NCBI RefSeq assembly: GCF_000247815.1
Contig: NC_021676.1
Coordinates: 5,880,914 to 5,944,913, forward strand
DNA from: Ficedula albicollis
Lineage: Eukaryota; Chordata; Aves; Passeriformes; Muscicapidae
Direction of reading: 5' to 3'
Length of the DNA stretch: 64,000 nucleotides
Part shown: piece after piece, positions 24,180-34,822 of the stretch
Layout of the letters: each line of letters starts with the position of its first letter
Position numbering within the stretch: the first letter of the stretch is position 1
Notes under the pieces: generated by a model
What the model was told of the DNA's origin: nothing
Seen by the model: the letters and a program-made list of their open reading frames with translations, nothing else
Databases searched by the model: none
Made by a program: the position numbers and the translations under genes

Positions 24180-24408
24180 ATAATCCCAGAGCATTTGGGC
24201 TGGAAAGGACCTTAAAGCCCACCCAGTGCCACCCCCAGCTATGGGCAGGGACACCTTCCACTAGCCCAGGTTGCTCCAAGCCCCTTCCAACCTGGTCTTG
24301 GACACTTCCAGCTGGAGCTTTTTTGGGCACCCTGTGCCAGAGCCTCACCACACTCATGGTAAAAATTTGTCCCCAATATTTAATTTAAACTGAATCTGCT
24401 TTAAGTGG
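24180..24408 (-). mobile_element. CR1 3' tail, third copy
   Basis: An apparently identical copy of 23872-24100 displaced by 308 bases. Confidence 0.9.
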
Positions 24409-24437
24409 ATATCTGGGCACTGGGTGTTTTCTGTGCT

Positions 24438-26087
24438 GGCTGCTCCATGAGCACCCAGGCTCTGAGTCCAGCCCTGCCTCCCCAAGGAACAGGAGCCCCT
24501 CGTGCCTGGGGACCCTGGGGGCAAAACCAGGGGTGTGTGACTGCAGCAGGGTCACTGAGATGCCTCAAGAGCCCCATCCTGGCAGAGAGCCCCATGTTCT
24601 GTCCCTGTCTCACTTCTCCCCAGGGATCCCACTCAGCTCCCAGAACTCCTGCACTGGTTTAAATTGGGCTCTTCAGACCGCAGGGCAGGAAAAGCAGGAG
24701 AAGGCAAGCAAGTGGCTGATTTAATTCCCCATTCCCACTGGAATCACTGCTTTATTGGAGGTTGAAACAGGTAAATCCAGCATGGAACCACAGCCTGTGC
24801 CAGGGCTGTGCTCTGGAGTCAGCCAGAGTTTCACCCTGATCACTTTTACTCATTACCAGCATCTCCAAATCCCTCTAAATTCCTCTTGTCTCTCTCCTTG
24901 ATTTCCCCCTAGTCCTGCATGCTGAAGTCTGCAGAATCCCTGCCTTCCCTGTCCATTAAGCTTTTAACACTCCCTGCATTTCCTGACAATGCCGCTGATC
25001 CCATTACAGCTCCTTAAATGTTAATTTTTATTGATGCTATGCACGGACATAAAAATCCACCCCCATATAGAAACACCAGACTTATATTGAGATACATATT
25101 GATATCTAGCAAGTGGTTCCCGGAGCTGCAGGCTACTGGAAGTTGGTTACTGGGACCCCAGGGAATGGGGGGATCCTTCCCAGTGGGAGGCAGGCTGAAG
25201 GCAGAGCAATTCCATCAGCAAGAGCTCAGGAAGCAAAGGGATTTTCCTCGAGGCATTCCCAAGGAAAAGGACTTGAGCTGCTGGGCTGGATTGAATCTGA
25301 GGTGATGGAGGGGTGTGGCACCAGGGAGGAAGGAATTTCTGCTGGGATGAAGCCTTTGCTCACCTCATGACCAGGCACACAGCGAGCATCCTGCGCCCAT
25401 CCTCCCTCAGATCCTTCAGAAGAGGTGGATTTCCCTGGAAAAGGGGCTGCTGGCCTCCGGGATTATGGAGTTGTTGGGTTCTGTGTGGCGGTCACGGCAG
25501 CAAAGCAGAGCTGAGCAGCCAAACGCCTTTGTTAATCCTCTGCCTTTGATTCCCAGCTCCGCCCGTTTGCAAACACAGCTTTAATCTCCAGCCAGAGAGC
25601 CCCACGGAGGAAAACGAAGATGTTCAAACAGAAAGAAGCTGAGGATGACCCCAGCAAGAGCCCTGGCAGAGACACTGAGTGTCCTCAGCCAGCCCTGCCC
25701 CCTCCCAGCTGCTGGTGACCGTGTGCAGGTGTCACTCAGCTCTGCGAAAACTCATTCCCATTTTCTTTATCTGGAGAAAATAACCTGCCCTGGATCTGAG
25801 CTGCTCTCAAAAAGTGTCAGTGTCACCTGCCACAGGGCAAAGCTTCACATGGGGACCTTGCAAAGGGGATGAACTTGGTGCTTGTTGGAATGAGAGGGGA
25901 CATAAGATCCTTGTTGGGATGTTCAAAGTGAATCCAGGAGGGATTGGAAGCTTGGGATGTTCAAAGTGAATCCAGAAGGGATTGGAAGCCAAATTTTTAC
26001 CTGCCATCAGTTTTCTACTGCATGAGCTCCATCCAAGCCCTCTGTGTGTCATCCCTGTGCAAAAGGGGCTGGGTTTGGAGCTAAAAG
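24438..26087. other. Unique sequence with a small duplication
   Basis: No gene is seen. An AT-rich, non-repetitive block lies at 25010-25110. A 38-bp two-copy repeat lies at 25914-25989 (own entry). Confidence 0.55.
25914..25989. repeat. 38-bp tandem duplication
   Basis: TTGGGATGTTCAAAGTGAAT starts at 25914 and 25952; the copies differ by GGAGGG versus GAAGGG. Confidence 0.9.
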
Positions 26088-26261
26088 AGGGGAGATTTAA
26101 GTCCAATATTAGGAGGAAGTTCTTCCCTGGGAGGGTGGTGAGGCCCTGGCACAGGCTGCCCAGAGAAGCTGTGGCTGCCCCATCCTTGGCAGCATCCAAG
26201 GCGGGGAGTGGAACAAGATGAGCTCTTCCATCCCAAACCATGCTGGGATTCTGTGATTTTT
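26088..26261 (+). mobile_element. CR1 LINE 3' tail with deletion
   Basis: GGGAGATTTAAGTCCAATAT, then GAGGGTGGTGAGGCCCTGGC and AGAGAAGCTGTGGCTGCCCC, then a jump to the terminus CATCCCAAACCATGCTGGGA. The GTGGAAGGTGTCCC block is missing. Confidence 0.92.
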
Positions 26262-26878
26262 TGGGAAGAGAATGGCACGTGAGGAGCTCGGGAGAACTGT
26301 GGCACTTGGGGACAGGGCTGTGCCTGCTGTGGCACCCACCAGGTCCTTTGGCACTACTGCGGGGCTCCACAGAGCTGCAGCAGCATTGATGGCTCTGTTT
26401 CATGGCTCTGCTGAGCGTCAGGAGGGAGGAGAGATGGCAGCAGCTTGATTTTCCTGAGAATGATCCATTTAGAAAGCGATGGCTCAGCCAATCCCTTGGG
26501 AAAAGCCCGGGGGCCTACGTGCAGCCACAAGTGTTATTGAAACTTTCAGCTCCAACACCAGCTCCCATCCATCACTTCTGCCTGGCCTTCCCAGCGCCCC
26601 TCCTCCTCCTCCCGCAAATATTCCCAGAGCAAACTCCACTGACCCTCTGAAGGTCCCTGTTCACCTGTCGCATGACACACTCCGGGCTCATCCTCTGGCG
26701 TTGGAAGGGTTAAATCCTGCCTGCCCCGAGGCCACGCTTCACTTGATAATGTCATCAGCTGGTGACAGTGTTAATGAGGGGATCAGGTGCAGGAGGCGGC
26801 TGCATTACCCTGGAGAGAGATGAGTTGTGTCCGGAAGAGCCAGAACTGGATCCGTGGAACGATTGCACCAGGGATGTC

Positions 26879-27013
26879 TCCTTCCTTCCTTCCTTCCTTC
26901 CTTCCTTCCTTCCTTCCTTCCTTCCTTCCTTCCTTCCTTCCTTCCTTCCTTCCTTCCTTCCTTCCTTCCTTCCTTCCTTCCTTCCTTCCTTCCTTCCTTC
27001 CTTCCTTCCTTCC
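26879..27013. repeat. (CTTC)n microsatellite, about 134 bp
   Basis: About 33 uninterrupted tetranucleotide copies, pure pyrimidine on this strand. Frames through it (Leu-Pro-Ser-Phe and similar) are not genes. The sequence between the CR1 tail at 26088 and here holds nothing nameable. Confidence 0.98.
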
Positions 27014-27017
27014 CCCC

Positions 27018-27115
27018 TCTCTGTGTCATCCTCTGTGCCATCCCCTGTCCCCCTCTGTGCCCTCCTCTGTCCCCCCGTGCCATCCCCTATCCCCCACCTG
27101 TGCTATCCCTGCCAC
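27018..27115. repeat. Degenerate CTGTGCCATCCCC repeat
   Basis: Loose copies of CTGTGCCATCCCCTGTCCCC with variable spacing follow the CTTC array and may have grown from it. Confidence 0.6.
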
Positions 27116-27250
27116 TCTCCTGCTCGTTTAACACACTGGGAATATTTTCAAGATATATTTAAATCCCTGCATCTCTCTAGGAGATGAAGGCTCCATCCCT
27201 CCCAGTACTCCCGGTGCTCCCAGACAGGCAGGGAGTGCTGGGCTGGGGAG

Positions 27251-27520
27251 CTCGCTGCTGGGACCTGCTGGTGTCCCCTCTCTGAACACAGGATGAAGTC
27301 ACCGAGTGCTTTTGCCATCTGGCTCTGCTGATCCGGGTGGGAGGTACTCGCTGCTGGGACCTGCTGGTGTCGCCTCTCTGAGCACAGGATGAAGTCACCG
27401 AGTGCTTTTGCCATCTGGCTCTGGCTCGCTGCTGGGACCTGCTGGTGTCCCCTCTCTGAACACAGGATGAAGTCACCGAGTGCTTTTGCCATCTGGCTCT
27501 GCTGATCCGGGTGGGAGGTT
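27251..27520. repeat. Three-copy repeat, 96/78/96 bp
   Basis: Units start at 27251, 27347 and 27425 (CTCGCTGCTGGGACCTGCTG). The middle unit lacks the final 18 bases (ending GGGTGGGAGGT) that the outer units carry. The minus frame across it (27177-28052, 291 codons) is repetitive as a result. Confidence 0.93.
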
Positions 27521-27689
27521 TGTGTGGGTGGTGGTGACTTGGACACTCCCCTGGGAGCTGAGCAGGGCTGGGGGTTCCTGGGACAGGAAATGGGATCTGG
27601 GCAGGGGAAGCAGGAGAGGAGGCAGGAGCAGCTCTGGCTCCCTTGGCAGCATCCTGCCCATCTGTACCTGGTGTTCCAGAGCCACCTGA

Positions 27690-27792
27690 AAAGCTTCTCA
27701 TCCCTGGAATGTCCAAGGACATTGGAAGTTGTCCCTTGCCATGGCAGGGGATCCTTTCCAGCTCAAACCATTCCCTGATTCTGTAATTCCAC
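27690..27792 (+). mobile_element. CR1 LINE 3' tail, worn
   Basis: CTTCTCATCCCTGGAATGTC, then TTGCCATGGCAGGGGATCCT and CAAACCATTCCCTGATTCTG. It has internal deletions. Confidence 0.85.
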
Positions 27793-29470
27793 TGTTGCAT
27801 GAAAAGCTCAGGAGCACTGAATGAGAGGTGACCGTGGGACAGCACCAGGGTCTCAAACCTCCTGCAGAGACCTCCCAGCATTGCTGCCAGGGGACCCCTC
27901 CCCACCAGCTGGAGAGCAGGGAGAGCACAGCAGCAGGAGAAGTGGTTTCCCAGCTGGAATTGGAGCAGGCTGGATGAGTCCCAGCAGAAAGCCCCGAGGA
28001 GCCCTTGGAGGGTGGGGAGGGAGAAGAGCAGGCAGGAGAGGCTCTTGTGCAAAGCATGGATTTAAATAAACAAACATCAGGCAAAGGGTGGGATTGGAGA
28101 ACTCCTTCGGTTGAGGTTTCCATGAGTGCTTCCATGGGTACACAAACCAGGCCAGCACAAGGAGTTTGTCCCTGTATTCCTTGTTCTGCACTTTCCCAAT
28201 AAACATCTCATGGCAGGATCCTTCAGTGAACTGGGTTCAACGGGGACAGCAGGGGCTTCTCACGTTGTTGTCAATTGTTTGTGTTCTGCTGGTGCTGGGA
28301 GAGCTTTGCTGGAGTTATCCAAGGAAAAATAAACTTTTCCAAACACCTGTTTAACGACCCAAAGTACTGCCGTGGCCTCTCCTGCTCTCTCCAGCCTCGG
28401 TTGTGCCTCCTGCATCCCTTGGGATCTGCTGGTAGTGAGACACAGCAGCTTCCCCTCCCTCCTTCCCCTGTGCACCATTAGGGCTTCACCCTCTTCCTCC
28501 CTCTGATTTGGGGACCCTGTTGTCCACTCCTGTTCCTTATCTTCTCACTGTCACCTCTTTCTGTCCTCTCTCCCTGGGTTTGGGAGATGTTTCCCGCTGT
28601 GGGGGTCCTGAGGAGCTGTGTCCATGTGCAGTGACTCTGGTGAGACTCAGACTCAGGGCTGGAGCAGGAATGGAGCAGCCGAGCCTGGGAAGTGCTTCCC
28701 ATTGGAGCCAGGCTGTGCTGGCAGCCAACCTCGAGTCATTGCAGCTTCCTGGCTCTTCTTATCCTGTGAGTTATTAAAGATGTCCCTCAGTTCCACCAAT
28801 ACAAGGAATTTTTGATGGATTTTAACTCAGCTGCTGCTCCCCAGACGTGTTCTCTGCCCAAGAACATCTTATTTCCATCATCCTTTCACCACCCTTTTAC
28901 CCTCATCTTCCCCCTTCCCGACTTGGTTACGAACCAACTTGGAAATCTCAAGCTCTGAGCCAGCCCCTAATTTTTAATTAATGTTCCCCTCTTTCTCCCC
29001 AGACCTGCCGGGCTTTGCTGACACTCTCAGCATCCCAAAGAGCCTGGAGAAGCAGCTGAGGGGGCCGTGCCCACCTCCCCCGGTTCCCACACTCCCAACA
29101 CCTCCGGGTCCTTCCCGGCTCCCGGTTCGCGTTTCCCCCGCGCTGCCGGCTTCTCCCGGCTCGGCTCTCAGACAGCTGTGATGGATCAGTGACAAGCTGC
29201 CTTTGTGTCCTCCTCTTGCACAACAATAGATACTCCTGTCTGTTTATACAAGTTTGAATTTGTCCCTATAAATACGGGGTGGAAGAAACAGTAGACTATA
29301 GATTGCACCCTGACAGCTGAAAGATTAAGGGAATCCATTAACTAAACCAACTGCCTGGAAATCTTATGCAGAACATACACCTGAAAGCCATTACTGCTGT
29401 CCTGTCATGCTGCTTTATCTCTTTATTTAGGACCCTTTTTGTTTGGTTGAGGGGTTGCTGTTTTTTCTGG
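27793..29470. other. Unique sequence with one weak exon-like stretch
   Basis: No gene can be assigned. At 28981-29181 an open frame follows a pyrimidine tract ending CCCCAG and ends in TGA. Within it, DLPGFADTLSIPKSLEKQLR is the only part that looks like ordinary protein; the rest is Pro-rich. The AT-rich stretch 29170-29420 looks non-repetitive and possibly conserved. Confidence 0.45.
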
Positions 29471-29494
29471 TTTTTTTTTTTTTTTTTTTTTTTC

Positions 29495-29535
<41 letters not shown>

Positions 29536-29557
29536 TTTTTTTTTTTTTTTTTTTTTT
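29471..29557. repeat. T23-CCC-G37-T24 homopolymer sandwich
   Basis: T at 29471-29493, CCC, G at 29497-29533, T at 29534-29557. A G run embedded between two T runs recurs at 37949-38077, which points to a shared technical cause. Confidence 0.96.
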
Positions 29558-29966
29558 CCCCCTCTAATAATATAAACTTGTTCTGGAGTAACAGAGGAGC
29601 CCTTGATGAAGTATCTAAGTATTTTCTGCTGAAGAATTTATGAACTCGGAGCCAGCACTGTCCTTGCCAGATCCCATGGAGCGGGAGGGGAGGGGGCACT
29701 CGCCTGTCTCGCAGTTTGTGCAGTGAATGGCCTTGGCTCGGGTTTCCGTGCACTGAGCTGTTTGCTTTGCTCTCATGGGCGACTCTGCCTCACTTCAATC
29801 TCTGGCTGCACTTAACCTTTTTTCACCTGAATTCTCTCCCTCCCCTCCCTCCCTCCCTCCCCACCTCTCCCTGCTTTCCAAAGCCCACCCTTCAAGTTCA
29901 CGAGTGCAGCAGTCGCTCGGCTCTGCCGGAGCCGGGCGGGATCCTGGCTCTGATACTGTTGAAGTC

Positions 29967-30000
29967 TTTTTTTTCTTTTTTTTCTTTTTTTTTTTTTCTT

Positions 30001-30060
<60 letters not shown>
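29967..30060. repeat. T-rich run including T58
   Basis: T runs broken by single C residues, then 58 uninterrupted T at 30003-30060. It may be a minus-strand poly(A) tail, but no element body is recognised downstream. The 410 bases before it hold only a short CCCT run near 29843-29866. Confidence 0.95.
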
Positions 30061-30269
30061 CCTGCCGGTCTATTCAGGAATGCACACAATGCCCGTCTCC
30101 ATAGTGCCCGTGCAAGCTGCTTGTCTCCACCAGCACCACGCCTGCTCCTCTCCGGCCTCCTCCCCTCCCAGGGCTCTTTCTGCACCTTGCTGGGAGCCAA
30201 AATTCGGGAAGGGAAAAGCAGAGACGTGCAGCTCTTCTGAAGAGAAAGTCGTTTCAGACTGACGGTTTA

Positions 30270-30477
30270 GAGGGGAGATTGGGAAGGAATTCTGCCCTGT
30301 GAGGGGGGTGTCTCAGGTTTCCACGATGTGGCTGCCCCATCCCTGGAAGTGTCCAAGGCCAGGATGGACGAGGCTTGGAGCAACCTGGGACAGTGGGAGG
30401 TGTCCCTGCCCATGACAGGGGGGGATGGGATGGGTTTTAAGGGCCTTTCCAACCCAAACCATTCCATGATTCCATTC
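30270..30477 (+). mobile_element. CR1 LINE 3' tail
   Basis: GGGGAGATTGGGAAGGAATT, then GTGGCTGCCCCATCCCTGGA and GACAGTGGGAGGTGTCCCTG to CCAACCCAAACCATTCCATG. A gap lies between the first two blocks. Confidence 0.92.
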
Positions 30478-32883
30478 TGAGTCTGGGGATGCTCTCCTGC
30501 TCCCACCCAACACGAGAGGTGCAGAGCAGGAGTGTGCACAAAATCACTGGTTGGCTTTTGGAAGCTGCTTGCCTGGGAAAACAGAGATTGAAACCCTCCC
30601 CATTCCCCCTTTTCCTCATTTTTCTTCCCCTCTCCCAAGGCGGGGGAGGCAGAGCCTCTCCAGCAGCACTGCAGCATTGCTGATGTGACCTTGCAGTTAT
30701 CAAATTATTTCTGCCCGATGTTCTCAGGCTCATCTCAGACGATGACATTGAGAGTCCGGTTCTTTCCACTGTCATCCCGGGTAGCTGTGTCCTTCGTTTG
30801 AAATCCCAGGATGGGGCAGTGGTGGGAAAGTTTTGCCACCCCGCTGTGGCAGACCCCTCCCTCCGTGCCCATGGTGAGTGATTAATGCTGTCCCCAGGCA
30901 GGAATAAAGTTTCAGGAGCTGCTATTGTCAGGGGAACAGGAGCGGCTCCCACCCCGCTGGACAGATAGTAACCCTGGAAACGGCGGATACACCGGGAAAG
31001 GGTTTGGTGGGCAATGGGGCACGGGGGGAGATCCCATTCAAGCCCAACCCTGGGTGTCATCGAGATGTGAAGGGTTTGAAAAGAGGGTTTCAGAGTTAAG
31101 GCAGCTGTAAATGAGATGGGGAATTTTCGTTTCTTTCTTCCTCTAAGTTTGTCCAAACTCCCACTCAATGCTGCTGGGCTGGATCCTGCCTCAGCATGGA
31201 TCGTGCCCGCTGGGACACCAATGAGCTGGGAGAGAGATGTTCCTCAGCAGCTGGGAGCAATCAGAAGGGAGTTTAGGCATGGAAAGGCAGGAATGAAGGA
31301 TGGGAGGATGCAAGTGAAGCGGCTGCAATTGTGGAAAATCCCGGATGAATCCAGAAAAGAAAACCCACCGGTTTCAGGAGGCTCTGGGATGCTGGAAGGA
31401 TCCGTGTCCCTGTTCCATAGCTCTGCAAAAGCTCTGAAAATGTCCTGGAGCACCTCTGCCAAGTTTTAAGCAGGGAAGAGCCTGGATGAACAGCCATGGA
31501 TGCACCATCCATGGCTTCGGCTTGCAAGTTGTGCCTGGGTTTTCCACCAATGGATGGATGTGTTGGAAGGTGCTTGCAGACCTTTGGTGAGGTTTGGGAA
31601 CAGCTCAGAGTGGACATCCACCGACCATCAGTGGGTCAAGGCTTCTCCTGGAGGTGTCCATGGGTTTTTAGGACGGGATGGGTGTGTTTGAAGGCGTGGA
31701 TGCTGTTTGGGGTTTGCTGGGGAGCTCTGGGAGAAGCTCAGCCTCACAGCTGAGCAGATGCAGATCCTACAGATGCTCCAGGGAAGAATCCACGGTGGTC
31801 CTTCCTCCAGACCAACCACCAGCTGCCCTGGAAGGTGTTTTCCACCTGGGAGAAAAGGCTGGAGATGGAAAGATGAGCCCCGTGCTGCCAGAGGACTCCC
31901 CTATAAATCCAACTGTGCTGGAGAGGGCTCCATGCAGATCGGGCTCGTTTGGGCTGTGCTGGGGGGAAATGGAAGAGGTCGGGAGAGCCGGGGTTGCCAG
32001 GCAACACTCCCTGTATATTGGGAAGATAAATCCCGCAATAATGGAAAGAAGAGATCCTTTCCTCGCCTGTTGTTTATTTCTCTCTTCCTCCGTGATTGGG
32101 CTCGCTCGGATCCCCGCTGCAGCTCCAGGGAACAGCCTGACCTTTTCATGCTCCAAAGGACCAACAGGTTTATCCTTGGTGATGAAAACTGGGATTTTTG
32201 GGATCTGCTGGGGCGGAGGGCTGGTGGAGACAGGCACGCCTGGTTTTGGGAGGAAAGGGGATTGTGGGAAAAGCCAATTCCTTATCTCCAGACACATCCC
32301 ACTCATGTACCACTTGCTTTTGGCAAACATTTGCGTGTTTGCTCTTTCCCTGTCTCCAAGGAAGCGTTTTGTGGTCCCTCCTCTGAACAGGGGCTGAGGT
32401 TGGCGCTGGGCTTTGCCTGGATTGAGGTTGCTCCGTCAGCACCAGGTGACTGATTCCATCCCTCTGATCCCATCTCTCGTGATTCCAGCTCAAACACAGC
32501 TGGAGCTCCGAGCACCCTCAGCGAGCTGTTTGCAATCAGCCAAGAAAAAAGCCGGCAGACAAGTCTCCCGCTCCGGGTGTTTAAACACTTCCCTACAACA
32601 AGAAAAGCTGGAGGAAATTGCGATGATGAGAGAGACCAGAATTGGAGGCTTAATTTATCCCATCTATCATTTGCTCTGACTCGTTCAGCCAGCTCGATTT
32701 TCCATCAGTGCTTTTCAGGGATGCAACTGGGATGAAGAGGAGAAGAGACGAAGTAGGATGAGAATGCAGCTTGGGGAGCAGTTGCTGAGCACACCCTGCT
32801 GTGGCAGTGCCCATCACCCTGGCCTGGACTGGCAGCATTCCCTGCTCCCAGGAAACCTCCATCCCTGCGAGTGGTGACTCAGT
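30478..32883. other. Unique sequence, two candidate regulatory blocks
   Basis: No gene is supported; overlapping frames of up to 248 codons exist on both strands without a recognised domain. 31985-32110 contains an RFX-type palindrome (own entry). 32520-32720 is AT-rich, non-repetitive and CpG-containing, resembling a conserved non-coding element. Confidence 0.5.
31993..32005. promoter_or_regulatory. RFX X-box-like palindrome
   Basis: GTTGCCAGGCAAC: GTTGCC and its exact reverse complement GGCAAC around one central base. This matches the established RFX X-box layout of two half-sites with a short spacer. Function here is inference only. Confidence 0.35.
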
Positions 32884-33240
32884 CTTGGAGGTGTTTTCCA
32901 ACATTAATGATTCTGTGGTGAGAAAAACCCCGAAGACTGCTGATTCCCCTTCCCACCACCACTCTCTCCATCCATCAAGCAGAGGAGCCAGGCCCAAGCC
33001 ATCAGATTCTGATGCTGCTCCCGGGAATTGTGCCATCTCTGAATTTGCTCAAAGTTTGGACTTGATCTTGGAGGCATTTTCCAGCATTAATGATTCTGTG
33101 GAGAGGAAACCCCAAAGAATGGTGTTTTCTAACCCCACCACCCCTCTCCCCATCCATCAGGCAGAGGATCCATCCCAAGGCTGGTCTGGAGCCATCGGAT
33201 ACTGGAGCTGCAGCTCCTGCCTCTGCTCGTTTTCGTCTGC
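32884..33240 (+). repeat. 183-bp diverged duplication with CR1-like ends
   Basis: CTTGGAGGTGTTTTCCAACA (32884) and CTTGGAGGCATTTTCCAGCA (33067) are both followed by TTAATGATTCTGTGG. That block is the terminal part of an avian CR1 subfamily in plus orientation. The two units then share the CCATCCATCA and CAGAGGA segments. Divergence is higher than in the other duplications, so this one is older. About 480 bases of AT-rich unique sequence follow. Confidence 0.75.
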
Positions 33241-33721
33241 AATTAGCTTGGAGCAGCATGGTAAATATTTCATACCTTAGAGCAAAGGTTGTTTAATTTT
33301 TCATTCTCTTAAAGCTGCTCATGAATGTTTTACAGAGCTGATCTCCTTGGCTGGAATGGGAATGGGGAAGCACAAGAGAGGTGTCCTGCAGCTCCAGGTT
33401 TGGGAGTGACCCCTCATCCATGGTGGATCTTAATTGAAGGTGCTGATGAGCCCGACTGGAGCGGGATGTTGAGCAAAGCATCTTTACAGAATCTGCTGCC
33501 ATCTGAAATAAATGCCTCCAATATCCCTGTCCAATCCTATTTATCACAGCAGGAATTAAATTGTTCTGTATCCCACGGACTCAGCAAGAGGACAAACCCC
33601 CAGCTAGTGTGTCATGGCACTTTCTGCTCTGGGGTTTTTTGGGAGCTCACTTCAAGTTCCACCGTTACTGGGATCTGCCAAAAATGCCATTTCCTGAAGC
33701 CAATGCTTCTTTTCATTGTCA

Positions 33722-33802
33722 TGTTGAAGGTGGCCCTGCCCATGCAGGGGCTTGGAACCAGGTGTTCTTCCAACCCAAACCATTCCAAGATTCAGAGTTT
33801 CT
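33722..33802 (+). mobile_element. CR1 LINE 3'-terminal fragment
   Basis: GTTGAAGGTGGCCCTGCCCA then TTCCAACCCAAACCATTCCA. About 80 bases only. The 480 bases after it are unnamed. Confidence 0.88.
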
Positions 33803-34284
33803 GGGATGACCGCCTTCTTTCTTCTCCATTTCCCTTTCTCCAGGAAAAGAAAGCCAAGAGCAGTTCTGCTCATGACATTTGCCACCCAGGCTCTTCATTC
33901 CGGAATTCCCCGGACTCAGATCCTTGTCTGCCTCCCTGCAGGATAAGATGAGGGCGAAGTGGGTTGGATGAACCCAAATTAAGACTTCAGGAAAGGACTT
34001 GGGAATTTAATCCCAGCTGGGAGCTCAAGCATGCAGGATGTGCTCCCACGGCTGCTTCCCTCCCTCCCTCTGCCCACATCCTCTGGCACTTTAACAGGAA
34101 TAGATTCCCAAAGCCTTTAGCACCCATGAATTCAATCAGCTCCTTCCACTTGTATTTTGCCGACCTGTTTTTATTGCAGAACAAATAAAGGAATGCACAG
34201 TCCTGGCAGGGAGCATGTTTTTTGGAAGTCTTCCCTGGAAAAATCTCCCATTTCCTTCTCCCTGCTTTTTCCTTCCTGAGGTAG

Positions 34285-34400
34285 AAGCCCCATCTCTGGA
34301 AGTGCCCAAGGCTGGGTTGGATGGGGCTTGGAGCAGCCTTGGTTGAGGGGGTTGGACCAAGTTGAAAGGTCCCTTCCAGCCCAAATTATGCCATGATCCC
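34285..34400 (+). mobile_element. CR1 LINE 3' tail
   Basis: GAAGCCCCATCTCTGGAAGT, then GGATGGGGCTTGGAGCAGCC and AAAGGTCCCTTCCAGCCCAA. It lacks the GTGGAAGGTGTCCC block. Confidence 0.9.
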
Positions 34401-34579
34401 TTCCCCGCAGTCCCAGCAGCTCTGGGAAGAGAAGGGATGCCACAGGTGTCCTCCCAAACCTCTGGTTTTCCCCTGTGCTTCTCTGTCCTTGCTGAGCTGC
34501 CTCATCCAGCCTCATCCGGGGCACATCCCTCAATCCAGTGCCCTCAGCTGCAAACCTTTGGAGCTCCTTTTCCTCCTCA

Positions 34580-34822
34580 GAAGTGGAGGAACACAGTGAA
34601 ATAGGGGGGGGGGAAAGAAAGGAACACATAGAATAAAGGGCAGAAAAAGGAGTAATACGCACGTTAGAGGGAAGGAAAAGCAGGAATACACCTGATAAGG
34701 GACACAAAAAGGAGGAATACACGTGATGAAGGACTTAAAAAGGAGGAACGCACACGATAACAGGCACAACAAGGGAGGAATACGCATGACAAAGGACAAT
34801 TACCAGGAGTAATGAATTGCCT
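34580..34822. repeat. 31-bp degenerate purine-rich minisatellite
   Basis: Seven or so diverged units of about 31 bases of the form GGAGGAATACACGTGATAAA plus GGACACAAAA. The first unit contains a G9 run. The strand is strongly A/G-rich. Divergence suggests age. Confidence 0.85.

Larger units (their letters stand above)
23335..24437. repeat. Nested tandem duplications, 338 and 308 bp
   Basis: Unit 1 (23335-23672) and its copy from 23673 are almost identical; one visible change is CTCCTGCTG versus CTCCTTCTG. The later part, 23822-24129, is itself duplicated as 24130-24437 with a different breakpoint. Each unit carries the same minus-oriented CR1 tail. The near-identity suggests either very recent duplication or repeat mis-assembly. 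Confidence 0.93.

Noticed and set aside
30003..30060. T58 as the poly(A) tail of a minus-strand processed pseudogene
   Set aside because: No spliced gene sequence or target-site duplication could be recognised on either side.
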